The translations under genes were made by a program, and so were the position numbers. 64,000 nucleotides of DNA from Megascapheus bottae (lineage: Eukaryota > Chordata > Mammalia > Rodentia > Geomyidae): assembly GCA_024803745.1 (NCBI GenBank), contig JANJXV010000037.1:6213001-6277000 (forward strand), read 5' to 3'. Shown here in pieces: positions 21,387-31,875 of the stretch (its first letter is position 1; each line of letters opens with the position of its first letter). The notes beneath the pieces were generated by a model. It ran no database searches and was not told where the DNA came from. It was given only the letters and a program-made list of their open reading frames with translations.

Positions 21387-21387
<1 letters not shown>
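21275..21387 (+). mobile_element. B1-Geo SINE head only
   Basis: GTGCTGGCTCATGTTTGTAATTC to GAAACTCTTATCTACAACC. The element stops exactly where other copies read CAATTAACCAC, and continues as (CA)n. The Geo half is absent. Confidence 0.85.

Positions 21388-21431
<44 letters not shown>
21388..21431. repeat. (CA)22 microsatellite
   Basis: Uninterrupted CA repeat starting at the internal ACCAC of a B1-Geo SINE. Confidence 0.97.
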
Positions 21432-21433
<2 letters not shown>

Positions 21434-22232
21434 GGTGGCTTGAACATAGAAGTAGCAATTAATATACCACTGTTTCTAGAAAATACAATTCGGTTTATGA
21501 AGGTTTGTAGTCACATCTTTAATGAATTAGGATCAAGCCCTGTTTTCTGTGTTATTATTTATAAGTATTTCATTTCTTATACATTGCTGATTCCTTAACA
21601 TTGAAGTCATGACAAATAACATCACAATTCATGTCTAAGAAACCTTCCTATTACACCTAATTTCTCCTTTAGGTACCTGCCCACTTTCTTGTGCTCAAGA
21701 ACACTGACCAAATTGGGGTCCACTTTGAAAAGTGAGATCACCAGCTAGAAGCTGGCAGACCACAGTCTACTCCTAAAAGCCAGAGGTTTATAATAGCAGA
21801 AAGAGAAGCAGAGCATTGTGGGTCCTCAGGAGAATCCTGACTAGCAGGGAAATCAAAGCCTTTGCCATTGTAAGGATGTCTGAGTATGACCATGAAGTAT
21901 CAGCATTCTGTATTTTAGGACGGCAAATAATGTCAGTGAGGAGACAAATATGCCATTATAGAATCTGAAAACACCAAGAGTACATCGCAGTTATTCTCAG
22001 CAAACATGGTGGTGAAAGTTCCTTCATCGCCCTGCCCATCTCAACATGAACAGAGACCAACAAAGAGCAACAGAATGGATACAAATCAAACAATACAACA
22101 CCACCTTCAAAATAGCACAGTGTTAAACAGTTAATATCACGGGTAATAGTGTTAAACCCTAGGTGATAAGATCCATACTGGGGAAAGAGATACAGGAAAA
22201 ACCCTGAATCTGATAGATTTACATATAATTAT
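21432..22232. other. Unassigned non-coding sequence
   Basis: No element recognised upstream of the L1 target site. Confidence 0.4.
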
Positions 22233-22249
22233 AAAAAATGATGGAGTTA

Positions 22250-23299
22250 CCAAAACTAATCTCCAAAGTAACAACCATCCCATTAAAAAATGGGCCAAAC
22301 ACTTAAAGAGAATCTTCTCTGAAGAAGAAAAAAAATGGCCTATAGACACATGAAGAAATGCTCAACATCTCTGGTCATAAAAGAAATGCAAACCAAAACA
22401 ACTCTAAGATTCCACCTCACTCCAGTTAGAATGGCCAGGATCAAGAAAACTAATAACAACAGATGCTGGAGGGGATGTGGCCACGAGGGATCACTACTAC
22501 ACTGTTGATGGGAGTGCAAAGTCATTCAACCACTATGGAAAGCAGTGTGGCAGTGCCTTAAAAGGCTAAACAAAGAACTCCCCTATGACCCAGCAATTCC
22601 ACTACTTGGCATTTACCCAACCATCCAGAAACAAGGGGATACGAAATCCACTAGCACAACAATGTTCATTGCAGCACTATTCACCATAGCAAAGATATGG
22701 AACCAACCTAGATGTCCCTCAGTTGATGAGTGGATCAACAAGTTGTGGTATTTGTACACAATGGAATTCTATGCTGCTGTCAGAAAGAATGACATCGCCC
22801 CATTTGTTAGGAAATGGAAAGACTTAGAAAAAATCATATTAAGTGAAGTAAGGAACTTAGGCTCAATGGTTTCCCTCATTTGTCATAATTAGTAGAAACC
22901 TTGGGCTCTACTAGCAGAGATCTGCAATAGAGCAAAATCTTGATACATAAGGCCATATAGTATGAAGCTAATTGAAAGGACCTCCAGGATACTGAAACAA
23001 AAGCCATATAACAAATGATTGTTGTCCTTAATGTACTATGTTATCTCTCATCTCCTTTGCTGTCTCTTGGTTATCTCATACTGTTACAGTATCTCACTTT
23101 GTTAGCTGATATATTGAATTTATTTGTATTTGGTTATTTGAAATTTGATAGGGAAGGGGGGAAAACCAAGATGTGGGGGTGAGGGGGAGGGTAATGGCTA
23201 CCACGACATGTGAAAGGGTATCAATGTATGTGAATTAATGCACCTTCTATCTGGCAATTATCATGTAACCCTTTTATTAATTACAATAAAAAAGAATGA
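22250..23299 (+). mobile_element. 5'-truncated L1 with perfect 17-bp TSD
   Basis: ORF2 C-terminal part, 3' UTR and terminal TTAATTACAATAAAAAAG. AAAAAATGATGGAGTTA flanks it exactly at 22233-22249 and 23300-23316, the clearest target-primed insertion in the window. Same family as the copies at 1.3 and 45.3 kb. The perfect TSD suggests it is among the youngest. Confidence 0.96.
22252..22892 (+). pseudogene. L1 ORF2 C-terminal fragment, broken
   Basis: C-terminal ORF2 only. An early frame is disrupted in an A-run (GAAGAAGAAAAAAAATGG, 22320-22337) relative to the 1.5-kb copy. A TGA at 22506-22508 replaces a Trp codon inside the C-X3-C-X7-H-X4-C motif. The open frame 22545-22892 then carries the conserved tail (WQCLKRLNKELPYDPAIP, KIWNQPRCPSVDEW, IILSEV) before ending about where the family ORF2 ends. 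About 12 bases around GTAAGCCAGACTCAAAGGAAC are missing compared with the 2.1-kb and 45.5-kb copies. Non-functional. Confidence 0.9.
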
Positions 23300-23316
23300 A
23301 AAAAATGATGGAGTTA

Positions 23317-23984
23317 TTTATTTAGCAATGATAGTACTTTTTCTGTCATTGGATTAAAGGAACATAGGAGATAGACTCTGAGTTAAGTGAAAAAGAAGGA
23401 GTTAAATTTTGTTCTTGTTTTTTCCCATGGAATGTGATATAGACATGGCAAACATAGCTGAAAGCCTGTTATAAAGGTGCCATGATGGGCTCTGAGAATA
23501 AAAGCATGGATGATAAATATGCAAACACTGGAGATCCCTGATTCTTCTGCGGAGAAGAAAGAATGGTAGAGAGAACAAGATGGGCTAGCAGACAAAAGAG
23601 GAAAAAGGGAATGTGTATAGTATTCAAGGAGAATAATTTTGAAGGGAACATCCATTTGCATTAATACCTTTAGTTTTAGATGTATTTACCTTAAAATGGT
23701 GTATAATCAGTCTGTTCAAAACAGTTTCTACAGGAAATGGAAGTGTAATATAGGACAGTCATATTTTTGTGAAACACAAAGAGCTGAAACCTTCGTGTAT
23801 CATAATAAGATAGAACTTGCATTTTTCACTAGCTATTGATTTGTACCATGTTGAGCACATCTGCGGATTCCTTTGTCTAAATCAAGACAGTATCTCCAAT
23901 GTGTTCCAGTTAACATCATGTCCTCGTAATGAAAACGATTTCACCAAAGACTATCTTTGGTGAAGCAGTATTAAAAAAATAATT
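23317..23984. other. Unassigned; short perfect inverted repeat
   Basis: No element recognised. Contains the hairpin at 23940-23964 listed separately. Confidence 0.4.
23940..23964. repeat. Perfect 11-bp inverted repeat, 3-nt loop
   Basis: TTCACCAAAGA, spacer CTA, TCTTTGGTGAA. Not part of a recognised element. Confidence 0.85.
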
Positions 23985-24222
23985 GACACATCCTAACTGC
24001 TCAGGAGGCTGAGATCTTTGAATCAAGGTTCAAAGCCAGCCTGGACACAAAAGGATCTGAGACTCTTATTTCCAACTAACCTCTAGAAAATGGGAAGTGG
24101 GGCTTGGCTCAAGGGTAGGGTGGTGGGCTTGGCTCAAGAGTAGTGTGGTAGCCTTGAACAGAAGAGTTCAGGAACAGTGCCCAGACTAGTTCAAGCCCCA
24201 AGACCCACAAAAAAAAATGACA
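23985..24222 (+). mobile_element. B1-Geo SINE with internal 25-bp duplication
   Basis: Head TAACTGCTCAGGAGGCTGAG, junction TTATTTCCAACTAACCTC, then GGGCTTGGCTCAAGGGTAG followed by GGGCTTGGCTCAAGAGTAG (a tandem copy of the Geo A-box region, about 24099-24150), then CAGTGCCCAGACTAG and a poly(A) tail. Confidence 0.88.
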
Positions 24223-24347
24223 GAAAACATCGCTACTGTGAACACAAAGTATAAGGATTTTCTTGAAGAAAAAGACAACAGGAATATCTGCACTGAAAAG
24301 TGAACTAATTTGAATTTTTTGTGTGATAGACATTCTTCTATTCTATA

Positions 24348-24351
<4 letters not shown>

Positions 24352-24395
<44 letters not shown>

Positions 24396-24625
24396 GTAGT
24401 CCTGGAGCTTGAACTCAGGGACTGGGAATTTTCCCTGAGCTCTTTCATTGAAAGCTACTGCTCTACCACTTGAGCTATTGTACTACTTCTGGATGTTTTT
24501 GAGTACTTTATTGGATATGAGTCTCACAGACTTTCCTGCCAAGGCTAGTTTTGAACTATGATCTTTAGAGCTCAACTTTTTGAGTAGTTAGAATTACTGG
24601 CACAAGCCAAAAGCACTGGCTGTGG
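24352..24625 (-). mobile_element. (GT)n plus B1-Geo SINE
   Basis: (GT)21 at 24352-24393 takes the place of the tail of a minus-strand SINE: GTAGTCCTGGAGCTTGAACTC, ACTGGGAATTTTCCCTGAGC, TTATTGGATATGAGTCTCAC, then the reverse head ending CAAGCCAAAAGCACTGGC. Confidence 0.88.
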
Positions 24626-25291
24626 ACATTCTTATAGTTCAGACTTAGATATGTGATTTTACAGATATTTCTTGAGAATAGTTAAAGGCAACCTAATGCT
24701 TCAAAGATGAAATTGATGCAGAAAAATGAGAAATTTGAAAGCTGGCTGTAATGACAAAGTTGATAGCTTCTGCATAACTATTTTTGAGAACATTATTTTT
24801 GAGAACATTGCTGTATTGTTGCTATCATTAACTGATGTGATTTATTACTGCATGTAACGAATTGTGATGGCATTTAGAAGTTATTTGCAACTTAGTGAAT
24901 AACTAACTGAGTCAATATTTGACAAATTACCAGAATTGGATATCATAAAACCATGCATTGATATAATATTGACCAACATTTTTAAAATTGTTCAAGGAGA
25001 AGATTGTGTGACATTTCTACCACTCTGAGATAATACTTTCCCAACATAGCCTGTTTTACTTGTGGTCTTCTCATTCTTGAAGTTTGTATTCATTGCACCA
25101 AGAATTTTTATCATGATATTTCAAACATGCATATACTATATATTACTCATAATACCTTTCTCAATTGCTTTTTCCTTTTTTCAAATGTGACAGCACATAA
25201 AAAGTATGCCATTTCAAGATCACTGCAGTATTTGGTAAACTATCACATTCAGACTTTCAGTGTCAAAAATGATCAATCATTACTTATAAAG
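24626..25291. other. Unassigned non-coding sequence
   Basis: Contains a 15-bp tandem repeat (ATTTTTGAGAACATT, twice, about 24779-24808). Nothing else recognised. Confidence 0.4.
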
Positions 25292-25306
25292 ATTATCAAA
25301 ATATGA

Positions 25307-25489
25307 GGGCTGGGATTGTGGCCTAATGGTAGAGTGCTTGTCTAGCATGCACAAAGCCTTGGGTTTGATGACTCAGTACACATACACAGAAGAAACCAGC
25401 ACTGGTGCTGTGGCTCAAGTGGTAGAGTGCTAGCTTAGAAACCCTAGGGCTGGCAAAAAAAAGAAAAAAGAAAAAAGAAAAAGAAAATA
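25307..25489 (+). mobile_element. IDL-Geo SINE, shortened Geo half, with TSD
   Basis: GGGCTGGGATTGTGGCCTAA left half, then GTGCTGTGGCTCAAGTGG, but the Geo half jumps from GCTAGCTTAGAAACC to GGGCTGGC, missing about 45 bases. Tail (A4-6G)n. TSD ATTATCAAAATATGA (25292-25306) / ATTACCAAAATATGA (25490-25504). Confidence 0.9.
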
Positions 25490-25504
25490 ATTACCAAAAT
25501 ATGA

Positions 25505-25749
25505 AACCTTTTCAAAGCACATATCAGTGTGAGGTCAAATTTTCTTCAAACAATTTTATCAAAATTGGCTGAATGTGAAAGTAATTATCAAAATCCAATT
25601 ACCGTCCTTCCATTAAGTCAACTTTTACAGTTTTAAAATGTAAGCAAATACCACTGTTCTCACTAATTATTTTTAGAGACAAATACTTTAGTATAGCAAC
25701 AGAGCCATCTATATATGTATGCATATAAATATAAATCCTATAAAAAAGT
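25505..25749. other. Unassigned non-coding sequence
   Basis: Nothing recognised. Confidence 0.4.
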
Positions 25750-26008
25750 TATCAGCTGGGGCTTTTACCAGTGGTAAGCCAAGCAGTAGTGGCTAAGAAC
25801 TGAGGAATCTTAGTTTGGAATCAGCCCAGTCAGAAAAATGTTCAAGACTCCATCTCTACTTAACCCAGAAAAAGCTATAGTAGAGGTGTAGAGGTATTAA
25901 CCCAAGGTGTAGAGAACCTGTGAGGAACAGCAAAGATGAGCATGAAGAGGAGGTCCAAAATACTTAACTACACACACAAACACACACACACACACACACA
26001 CTCACTCA
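25750..26008 (+). mobile_element. Degraded B1-Geo-like SINE with (CA)n end
   Basis: ACTGAGGAATCTTAGTTTGG, CAGCCCAGTCAGAAAAATG, then (CA)n with CT at 25970-26008. Weak but ordered matches. Confidence 0.55.
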
Positions 26009-26934
26009 CCAAGAAAAAAATCTTAGGTGATCCTCAATAATTGTGTTCTCAAGGCAAACATACTTAAGAACCATTGGTGCAGAGGAAAAACACAGATTTA
26101 AAAACCAATGGCTTGGGTTCATCAGTGGTTAGCAGAGTGATTCAAGTTAAGACAGTAGTAACCTTTCCAACATCAGGATTACAAAATAAGATTAAAATAA
26201 TTACAAAGTCTCATAGCATCACTGTAAGAAGAATGTCTATAAGCTCATTGCATAATGGAAACATTTTGCATCCTCTATGATTGTTTCCTTCTCCTTATTC
26301 ATGATGCCATTTTTGCTAAAATTTGGTGAATCATGTAAATAATAATTACTTTCCTGTGGCCAAAATAAAAATAGAAACACATTTACGGATCAACTAAATC
26401 CAGATGCAAAAATATGTGCATCTCATCTTAAACACAAGCTCATTCACTTGTTTGGATATCATTATGTTTACAGAGTCTTTAGGAACGATAGACATTCTGG
26501 TTCCATCTTAAGTCCAATTTGGAAAATGGACCTAATTTTCTCAAGTAGGATTTAGAAGTGCATATGGGTTGTGCAGCAAAATTCTGAGACAGAGAGCAAG
26601 GATTAATGGTGCATCCACATGGATCTTCTGTACCATCCCAGTTAACACCAATAGGAACGTCCTCTGATTCCTTACTTCTTGCTAGTAGGAACAGAGAATG
26701 CTAGCATCAGAAGCAGCCTTAACACCCTTCAGTTCCAATTCAGGAATCTCTTAGGACAAATGGTATGTGACCCCATCTTGATTCAAATATATGTTGATAG
26801 AACATGTCACAAAAAATCCATTTCAATTGTTTCAAACTTTATCATTATTAACATGATTATATCCAAAGATGATGGCTGTCTTGCCTTTCTAAAAAGTTTC
26901 CAAGTATTGCTGTTGCTCCTCACATAGTACATGT
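26009..26934. other. Unassigned non-coding sequence
   Basis: No element or gene recognised. Confidence 0.4.
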
Positions 26935-27230
26935 TGGTCTAGACATGGTAGGTCACCACCTCATCCCTGTGACACAGAAGATAAACAGCACGAGAGGATG
27001 CTTCCATGCCAGCTAGGACAAAAAGTTAGTGAGACCCAATCTCCACAAATGAGTCAAACAGGGTTGTACAGTTTGAGAGGCAAAGAGAGTGAGATCTAAG
27101 CCTAAGGCCAATCTCAGGCAAAAACCACAAAACTACTCCCCAAAACAACAATGGCTGGAGGAATAATTCATGTGATAGGACACTTGACTAGCCACACAAA
27201 GCCTGAGTTAAAACCCCAGTACCACCAAAA
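26935..27230 (+). mobile_element. Old B1/ID-type composite SINE
   Basis: B1-like GTGAGACCCAATCTCCAC is followed by an ID/tRNA-like end, GACACTTGACTAGCCACAC and GAGTTAAAACCCCAGTACCACC with A-tail. Resembles the composite at 46.6 kb. Confidence 0.6.
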
Positions 27231-27232
27231 AT

Positions 27233-27515
27233 CTTGTGTGATTGTTCTTAATGTACTATGTTATTTCTCTTCTCTTTTGTTGTCTTTGGTTAATCTCATA
27301 TTGTTACTGTTTCTGACTTTGTTACCTGGTATATTGTATATACATTTATTTGATTATTTGAAATAGGAAAGGGAAGTGGGGAAAGCAAGATGATTGGGAG
27401 GGGGGGAAGGGAATGGGGACAAAGGGGTATCAATGTATGGGAATTAACGCGCCTACTATCTGTTGAATATAACTGTAACCTCTCTATACATTACCCCGAC
27501 AATAAAAAAATTAAA
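27233..27515 (+). mobile_element. L1 3' UTR fragment
   Basis: TGATTGTTCTTAATGTACTATG, GTTATTTGAAAT-like block, G-rich tract (27393-27420), GGGTATCAATGTATGGG, and a mutated terminal ATTACCCCGACAATAAAAAA. Lacks ORF2. It starts inside the A-tail of the preceding SINE. Confidence 0.85.
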
Positions 27516-28086
27516 TTGAAAGGAAAAAGGAAAAATCCCACTTTGAAAACTGTGTGTATAACCTGTACTGAGTTGAATGCAACTGTCTTAAATCAGTGCT
27601 CATTCATCTTTTAAAATTGGGAGGTGAACTACGAGCAATGCTTGTTAATAGGAGAGCACTGGTGTGACTAATCCACTAGGGTGGATAATCCAAAAGCCAT
27701 TTCAGCTTGGCTTTGGAAGGTATTCAAGTCCGATTTTAATTTTGCAGCATACTGGATTTGCCTGCATAAACAGGTTTCACTGAGGCCAATGTTAAATTTA
27801 AGTGATGGTTTCTTGAGTAAGCACATGCTTTTCACAAGCAAAGTGTCAAACCAGCTGGCCTTGCAAGAGACACTGGCACTCATCATTTACAGAGCAGGGA
27901 ACCTCCAGGGAAGGTAACTTAGAGCAGAGTCCACATGGAGAACTTTAAACACAGAAGTTCTTAAGGATATACCTGAAGGCAGGGAAAACTCATTAATGCT
28001 TCCTAGACATTCCTGTAGTCCCTGTCACTTGAGCTGTTTCTTTTGTTCTCTCTGCCTAATCCTAAAGCATCAAACACATATATACA

Positions 28087-28090
<4 letters not shown>
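27516..28090. other. Unassigned non-coding sequence
   Basis: Two overlapping opposite-strand frames of 72 and 78 codons at 27668-27917 are chance; no domain recognised. Confidence 0.4.

Positions 28091-28136
<46 letters not shown>
28091..28136. repeat. (GT)23 microsatellite
   Basis: Uninterrupted GT repeat, not obviously attached to a SINE. Confidence 0.97.
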
Positions 28137-28137
<1 letters not shown>

Positions 28138-28384
28138 CAGGTAGAAGATTATGATTTTATCTGGACATCATAAAAGAAAAATGATCATAAGAGAAATACA
28201 CATTCTCTCACTGCTATTCCATTACTATAAGTTAATGTTGATAGGTGCTTTTATCTGCTATCTTCTGAGAGCCTAGTTCCTTTATCCTCTCTTCCATTTC
28301 AGTGTTTTATCTACAACACAGAAAGAACTAGCTAACATTACATCAGTTTGTAAATATTTGAAAGATAGTAAGTGGTTTTGTTTA

Positions 28385-28580
28385 TTGGTAACACTGGGAT
28401 TTGAAGTCAGAGCCTTGAGCTTGCTGAGAAGCTGCTCTACCCCTTGAGCTACACCTCCAGCCCTTTGACTTGTGTTTGTTTATCAGACTAAAAGTGTCTG
28501 GACCAGTCCTGCACTGTGCTCTACCTTTGCCTCCTATGGAGCTCAGATTACATATATGTACCACCAGGCCTGACCCGGAA
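28385..28580 (-). mobile_element. B1-ID-type composite SINE
   Basis: Minus strand: ID/tRNA-like AACACTGGGATTTGAAGTCAG, CTGCTCTACCCCTTGAGC, CACCTCCAGCCC, then a reverse B1 head TTTGCCTCCTATGGAGCTCAG and ATGTACCACCAGGCCTGAC. This fusion type is well known in squirrel-related and other rodents. Confidence 0.75.
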
Positions 28581-29785
28581 GGTCAGGTCAATGTCATAGT
28601 ACAGGCATTTGTCCTTGAGAAAATCTCATTCATATAGAGAAATGTAGACTAATACACAGAAATGGACAATCCTCCATAATGGAACTATTATTTGTTGCTC
28701 TTGGTAAAAGAGAACTGTTAATTTGATAACATATGTCCACACTGATAACATATGTCCATACATAAAATGTTACCTTAAAAAGTCTTTGCACTGAGTTTTC
28801 TAGGAAAACATCCCAGCTCTATTGTACCTATAAGAGGTAGAGTTGCTTTTAGCCCCTAGTTGCAGATAGGGGGCATAAAAATAGAAGGAAATAAGATGGA
28901 TTCTGTGAATGTGGCTTATCTCCCTCAAAACCATTTCTGGAAATAAAAGATTTCTCTGTTCTAAGCTGTGGAAATACAAATATTGCCACAGCTTTTGCAA
29001 GCAAGGAGGGACATTGTTGCAAATAAGCAAATAATGGATGTCTTGTTTTGTGCTACAGAGTGGTTTTTATTCTTTGTCTGCCTCCAGGCCTGCATAGAAA
29101 CTTACCATTCTGGGAATCTAGTCTGTTGAGCCCAGGCCTTGTTAATGGCTGTGCCAATGAAAGGAGAGAGATGCGCCTCCTGAAACCAACATCAGAAACT
29201 AAAAAGATCCATTCAGGTGGGTTTGAAAAACCATGGCTATCTCCCCAGAAATGAGGCTGTTTGAAGGTGTGGCTGAGAGCCAGAACAAGGATGAGCAGGT
29301 GAGCTGCAGGAGAGGCATTCCCAGCACCTTCCCCAAGTGAGACAAATTAACATGTGTTTCCTTTCTTTTCCATTTTAAGAAAATCTGTTCATTGGACCCA
29401 GAAAAACAGAAAAGACAAAGGAAAAGAAAATAGTTATTTCAAAAATCCTTGGAAAGCATTCACTACACATGCTGAATGAAACAGAGTTGAAATATATGTT
29501 TAAATAACCCACACTCAGACTCAGCCTTGAGTCTGTTTCTATACAGAAAGGTACTAGGTAATTGACTTCTTTATTTCCATATTTATTTAATGTGTTCTGA
29601 GAGCATATGTGAATTCACAAAAGCCTCCCATAATCTAACGGCCTAAGGGTTGAACAGTAGGACAGATAAATGAATAGTTTCAACTGGGGACACCCCAGAG
29701 GGAGAACACTAATGTGTGTTTGTGTACATGTGTTTGTAAATTCATTATTTACATTCTAAATGCATGAGTAATGAATTTAAAAATA
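28581..29785. other. Unassigned; splice-like block at 29088-29298
   Basis: No repeat recognised apart from a 16-base repeat pair (TGATAACATATGTCCA, near 28724 and 28743). A pyrimidine-rich acceptor-like site ends at 29087 and a consensus donor-like CAG|GTGAGC sits at 29296-29304. No frame is open across the interval. Confidence 0.35.
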
Positions 29786-29924
29786 GGGAGTCAGATGTGG
29801 TGACTCTCATATGTAACCACAGCTATTTGGAAGATGGGAACTAGACAAGCTCAGGCAGAAAATAAATTGTGGGAAACTGAACTTATCACTGTGTGTATGA
29901 TTGTGTGTGTATGAGTGTTTGCAG

Positions 29925-29956
<32 letters not shown>

Positions 29957-29957
29957 T
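29786..29957 (+). mobile_element. B1-Geo SINE head plus (TG)n
   Basis: CAGATGTGGTGACTCTCATATG, ACCACAGCTATTTGG, CAAGCTCAGGCAGAAAA, CTGAACTTATCAC, then TG-rich DNA (29891-29957). Again the head runs into a dinucleotide tract. Confidence 0.65.
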
Positions 29958-30130
29958 AGGCTATACACCTCTCATCCCATTTATACAGGAATGTAAAAGA
30001 ATTGCAATAAAGGCCAGCCCAGAACTTGAAAGCTTATGCCCAAATAATCAAAACAAAGAGGACTACTATGACTCAAGTTCTAGAATATAACATGCATAGA
30101 GCCCTGGATTCAAACCCCAGTAATGATAAT
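29958..30130 (+). mobile_element. B1/ID-type composite fragment
   Basis: AAAGGCCAGCCCAGAACTTG followed by GACTCAAGTTCTAGAATATAAC and GCCCTGGATTCAAACCCCAG. The last block is a tRNA/ID-type end. Weak. Confidence 0.5.
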
Positions 30131-30326
30131 CAGTTAGGCTAATAAAGTACTATGATTCAGAAAATACATAATGTACTTCAATGACATGGTAAACCTCACA
30201 TGGATTACTTTATAGTGTAAAGTATGATTTCAGTGGTCAGTGAATTCAGTGGGTAAACATGTATAAATATAATTGCAGTACTTATTGAACTCACAGGATG
30301 ACAATAGAGTATGCGTTTGAGTTCTA
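30131..30326. other. Unassigned non-coding sequence
   Basis: Nothing recognised. Confidence 0.4.
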
Positions 30327-30520
30327 TAATAATGATAGCTAATATTTATTGAACACTAGCAATGATATTGTGTTGTTTGGATATATGGTCTCATTTAATT
30401 CTCACAATGCTTGAGAAGATAAAATTTATCATTCCATTATCTGATTCTGATAAATTTTCAGAGCTAAGAAGTAAAAAATGGCACTGAGGTTTGAACCCAG
30501 ACATGTCTACAGAGCAAAAT
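30327..30520 (-). mobile_element. MIR SINE
   Basis: Classic reverse MIR order on +: GATAGCTAATATTTATTGAAC, CTCATTTAATTCTCACAATGC, TTATCATTCCATTATCTGATTC, GGCACTGAGGTTTGAACCCAG. Ancient, nearly full-length. Confidence 0.88.
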
Positions 30521-30980
30521 TCTTTGAAGCTTATCATTTTATTCCCATGATCATAGATAACAATAGTTCATGGACAACAATCCCTCTATGTTATAATGAA
30601 AAAGGAAGAGGAGTCCTTTACCCTATCACCCGGTTAACAACTAAACTACCACTTGATGTTTTGTGCCTTTGGTTTAAAATTTAAGGCTCTGCCTGCCAAG
30701 TCCATGTTCTCTAATGGAGTCTGGAAGTCTCTGCTCTACCTTCACACCAGGCCCTTGGAGCAAGTAACTCTGTATGCTTGATATGTTCTTACGCATGATT
30801 GCAGAACTAAACATGGAAATCTGTGGAGGTACTGAGGTTCAGTAGACCAAAATATCCCCTTTGTTTAGCAAGGGAACCATTTGAATGTGCTTCTGCCCCT
30901 GTGTCTGCTTCTGATTAGATCAGGAGAAAACACCCAACTAAAAGTACACTAACTTGTTGGTTCCCTGACATACATACCTC
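30521..30980. other. Unassigned non-coding sequence
   Basis: Nothing recognised. Confidence 0.4.
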
Positions 30981-31001
30981 CCCCCCCTCTCTCTCTCTGT
31001 C

Positions 31002-31032
<31 letters not shown>

Positions 31033-31095
31033 CTCTCTCTTTCTCTCTCTCTCTAATACATATATATATATATATACTCTCTATATATATATCAG
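30981..31095. repeat. Compound (CT)n/(CTGT)n/(TA)n microsatellite
   Basis: C-run, CT with CTGT interruptions to 31053, then two (TA)n runs separated by CTCTC (31059-31092). Confidence 0.93.
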
Positions 31096-31763
31096 AAAGA
31101 CAGTGGGAATCTTTTATTTGTGAAGATTGAAAACTAAATATATACATTCAAACATTCAAAAGCTACAGTTTTCTAGTCTTTTGCCCCTTGAGAAAATACC
31201 TAGTTCACGGTGAGAGAGGGTGAACCTGGGTCCCAGAGAATAAGCAGTGTGAAAAGTCAGAAGAAAGATGGTGGCATTGAAGTTCCTTTGTGCAGCTGTT
31301 TATCTGCCTATGTGTAATGTACTTATTTAACCCTTCCCTGACTGCTGTGACTTAGTAAAATTTATTTGGACTCAGCTTGATTTAAGTTGGGTGTCTCTCA
31401 TTAATTAAAAATTATATACTCTCAGTACAGAATCCAATGACAAAAAATGTTTCAAAAGTCACTTTAGACATTCTAAGTCAATTTTGAAAGTAAATAACTA
31501 TTAAGTTGGACTTCTATTTGTGATGAGTATGGACACGTGCTTACTACCCAACCACTCTCAGAACCATCAAGCCTTGCAGATCTCACATGCTATGTGTACA
31601 CATTTGCACACAGAAAACAGTGCTACTACTTCCTATATTAGCTTGCATGAACAGCATTGTCGCAATGACTGTTTTTGGGCTGAGGAAGTATGTGTGCTTT
31701 GACTCTGTAGTAACAGGTCATGTAGTAACTGCTAAAACATCTTCAGGGGTTAGAGAAAGAATT
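31096..31763. other. Unassigned non-coding sequence
   Basis: Nothing recognised. Confidence 0.4.
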
Positions 31764-31875
31764 TTCCTTCCTTCCTTCCTTCTTTCTTTCCTTCTTTCCT
31801 TCTTTCCTTCTTTCCTTCCTTCCTTCCTTCCTTCCTTCCTTCCTTCCTTCCTTCCTTCCTTCCTTCCTTCCTTCC
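31764..31875. repeat. (CTTC)n/(CTTT)n tetranucleotide tract
   Basis: 112-bp pure pyrimidine tract, interrupted CTTT units in the first half and uniform CTTC in the second. Frames on both strands here are repeat artefacts. Confidence 0.95.

Noticed and set aside
22545..22892. 115-codon open frame as a functional gene
   Set aside because: It is the L1 ORF2 C-terminal tail in a 5'-truncated copy without catalytic domains, with an upstream stop.
27668..27917. Overlapping frames on opposite strands as a conserved exon
   Set aside because: Neither frame shows a domain; only length and a final AGGGAAGGTAAC hint at a splice donor, which is not enough.
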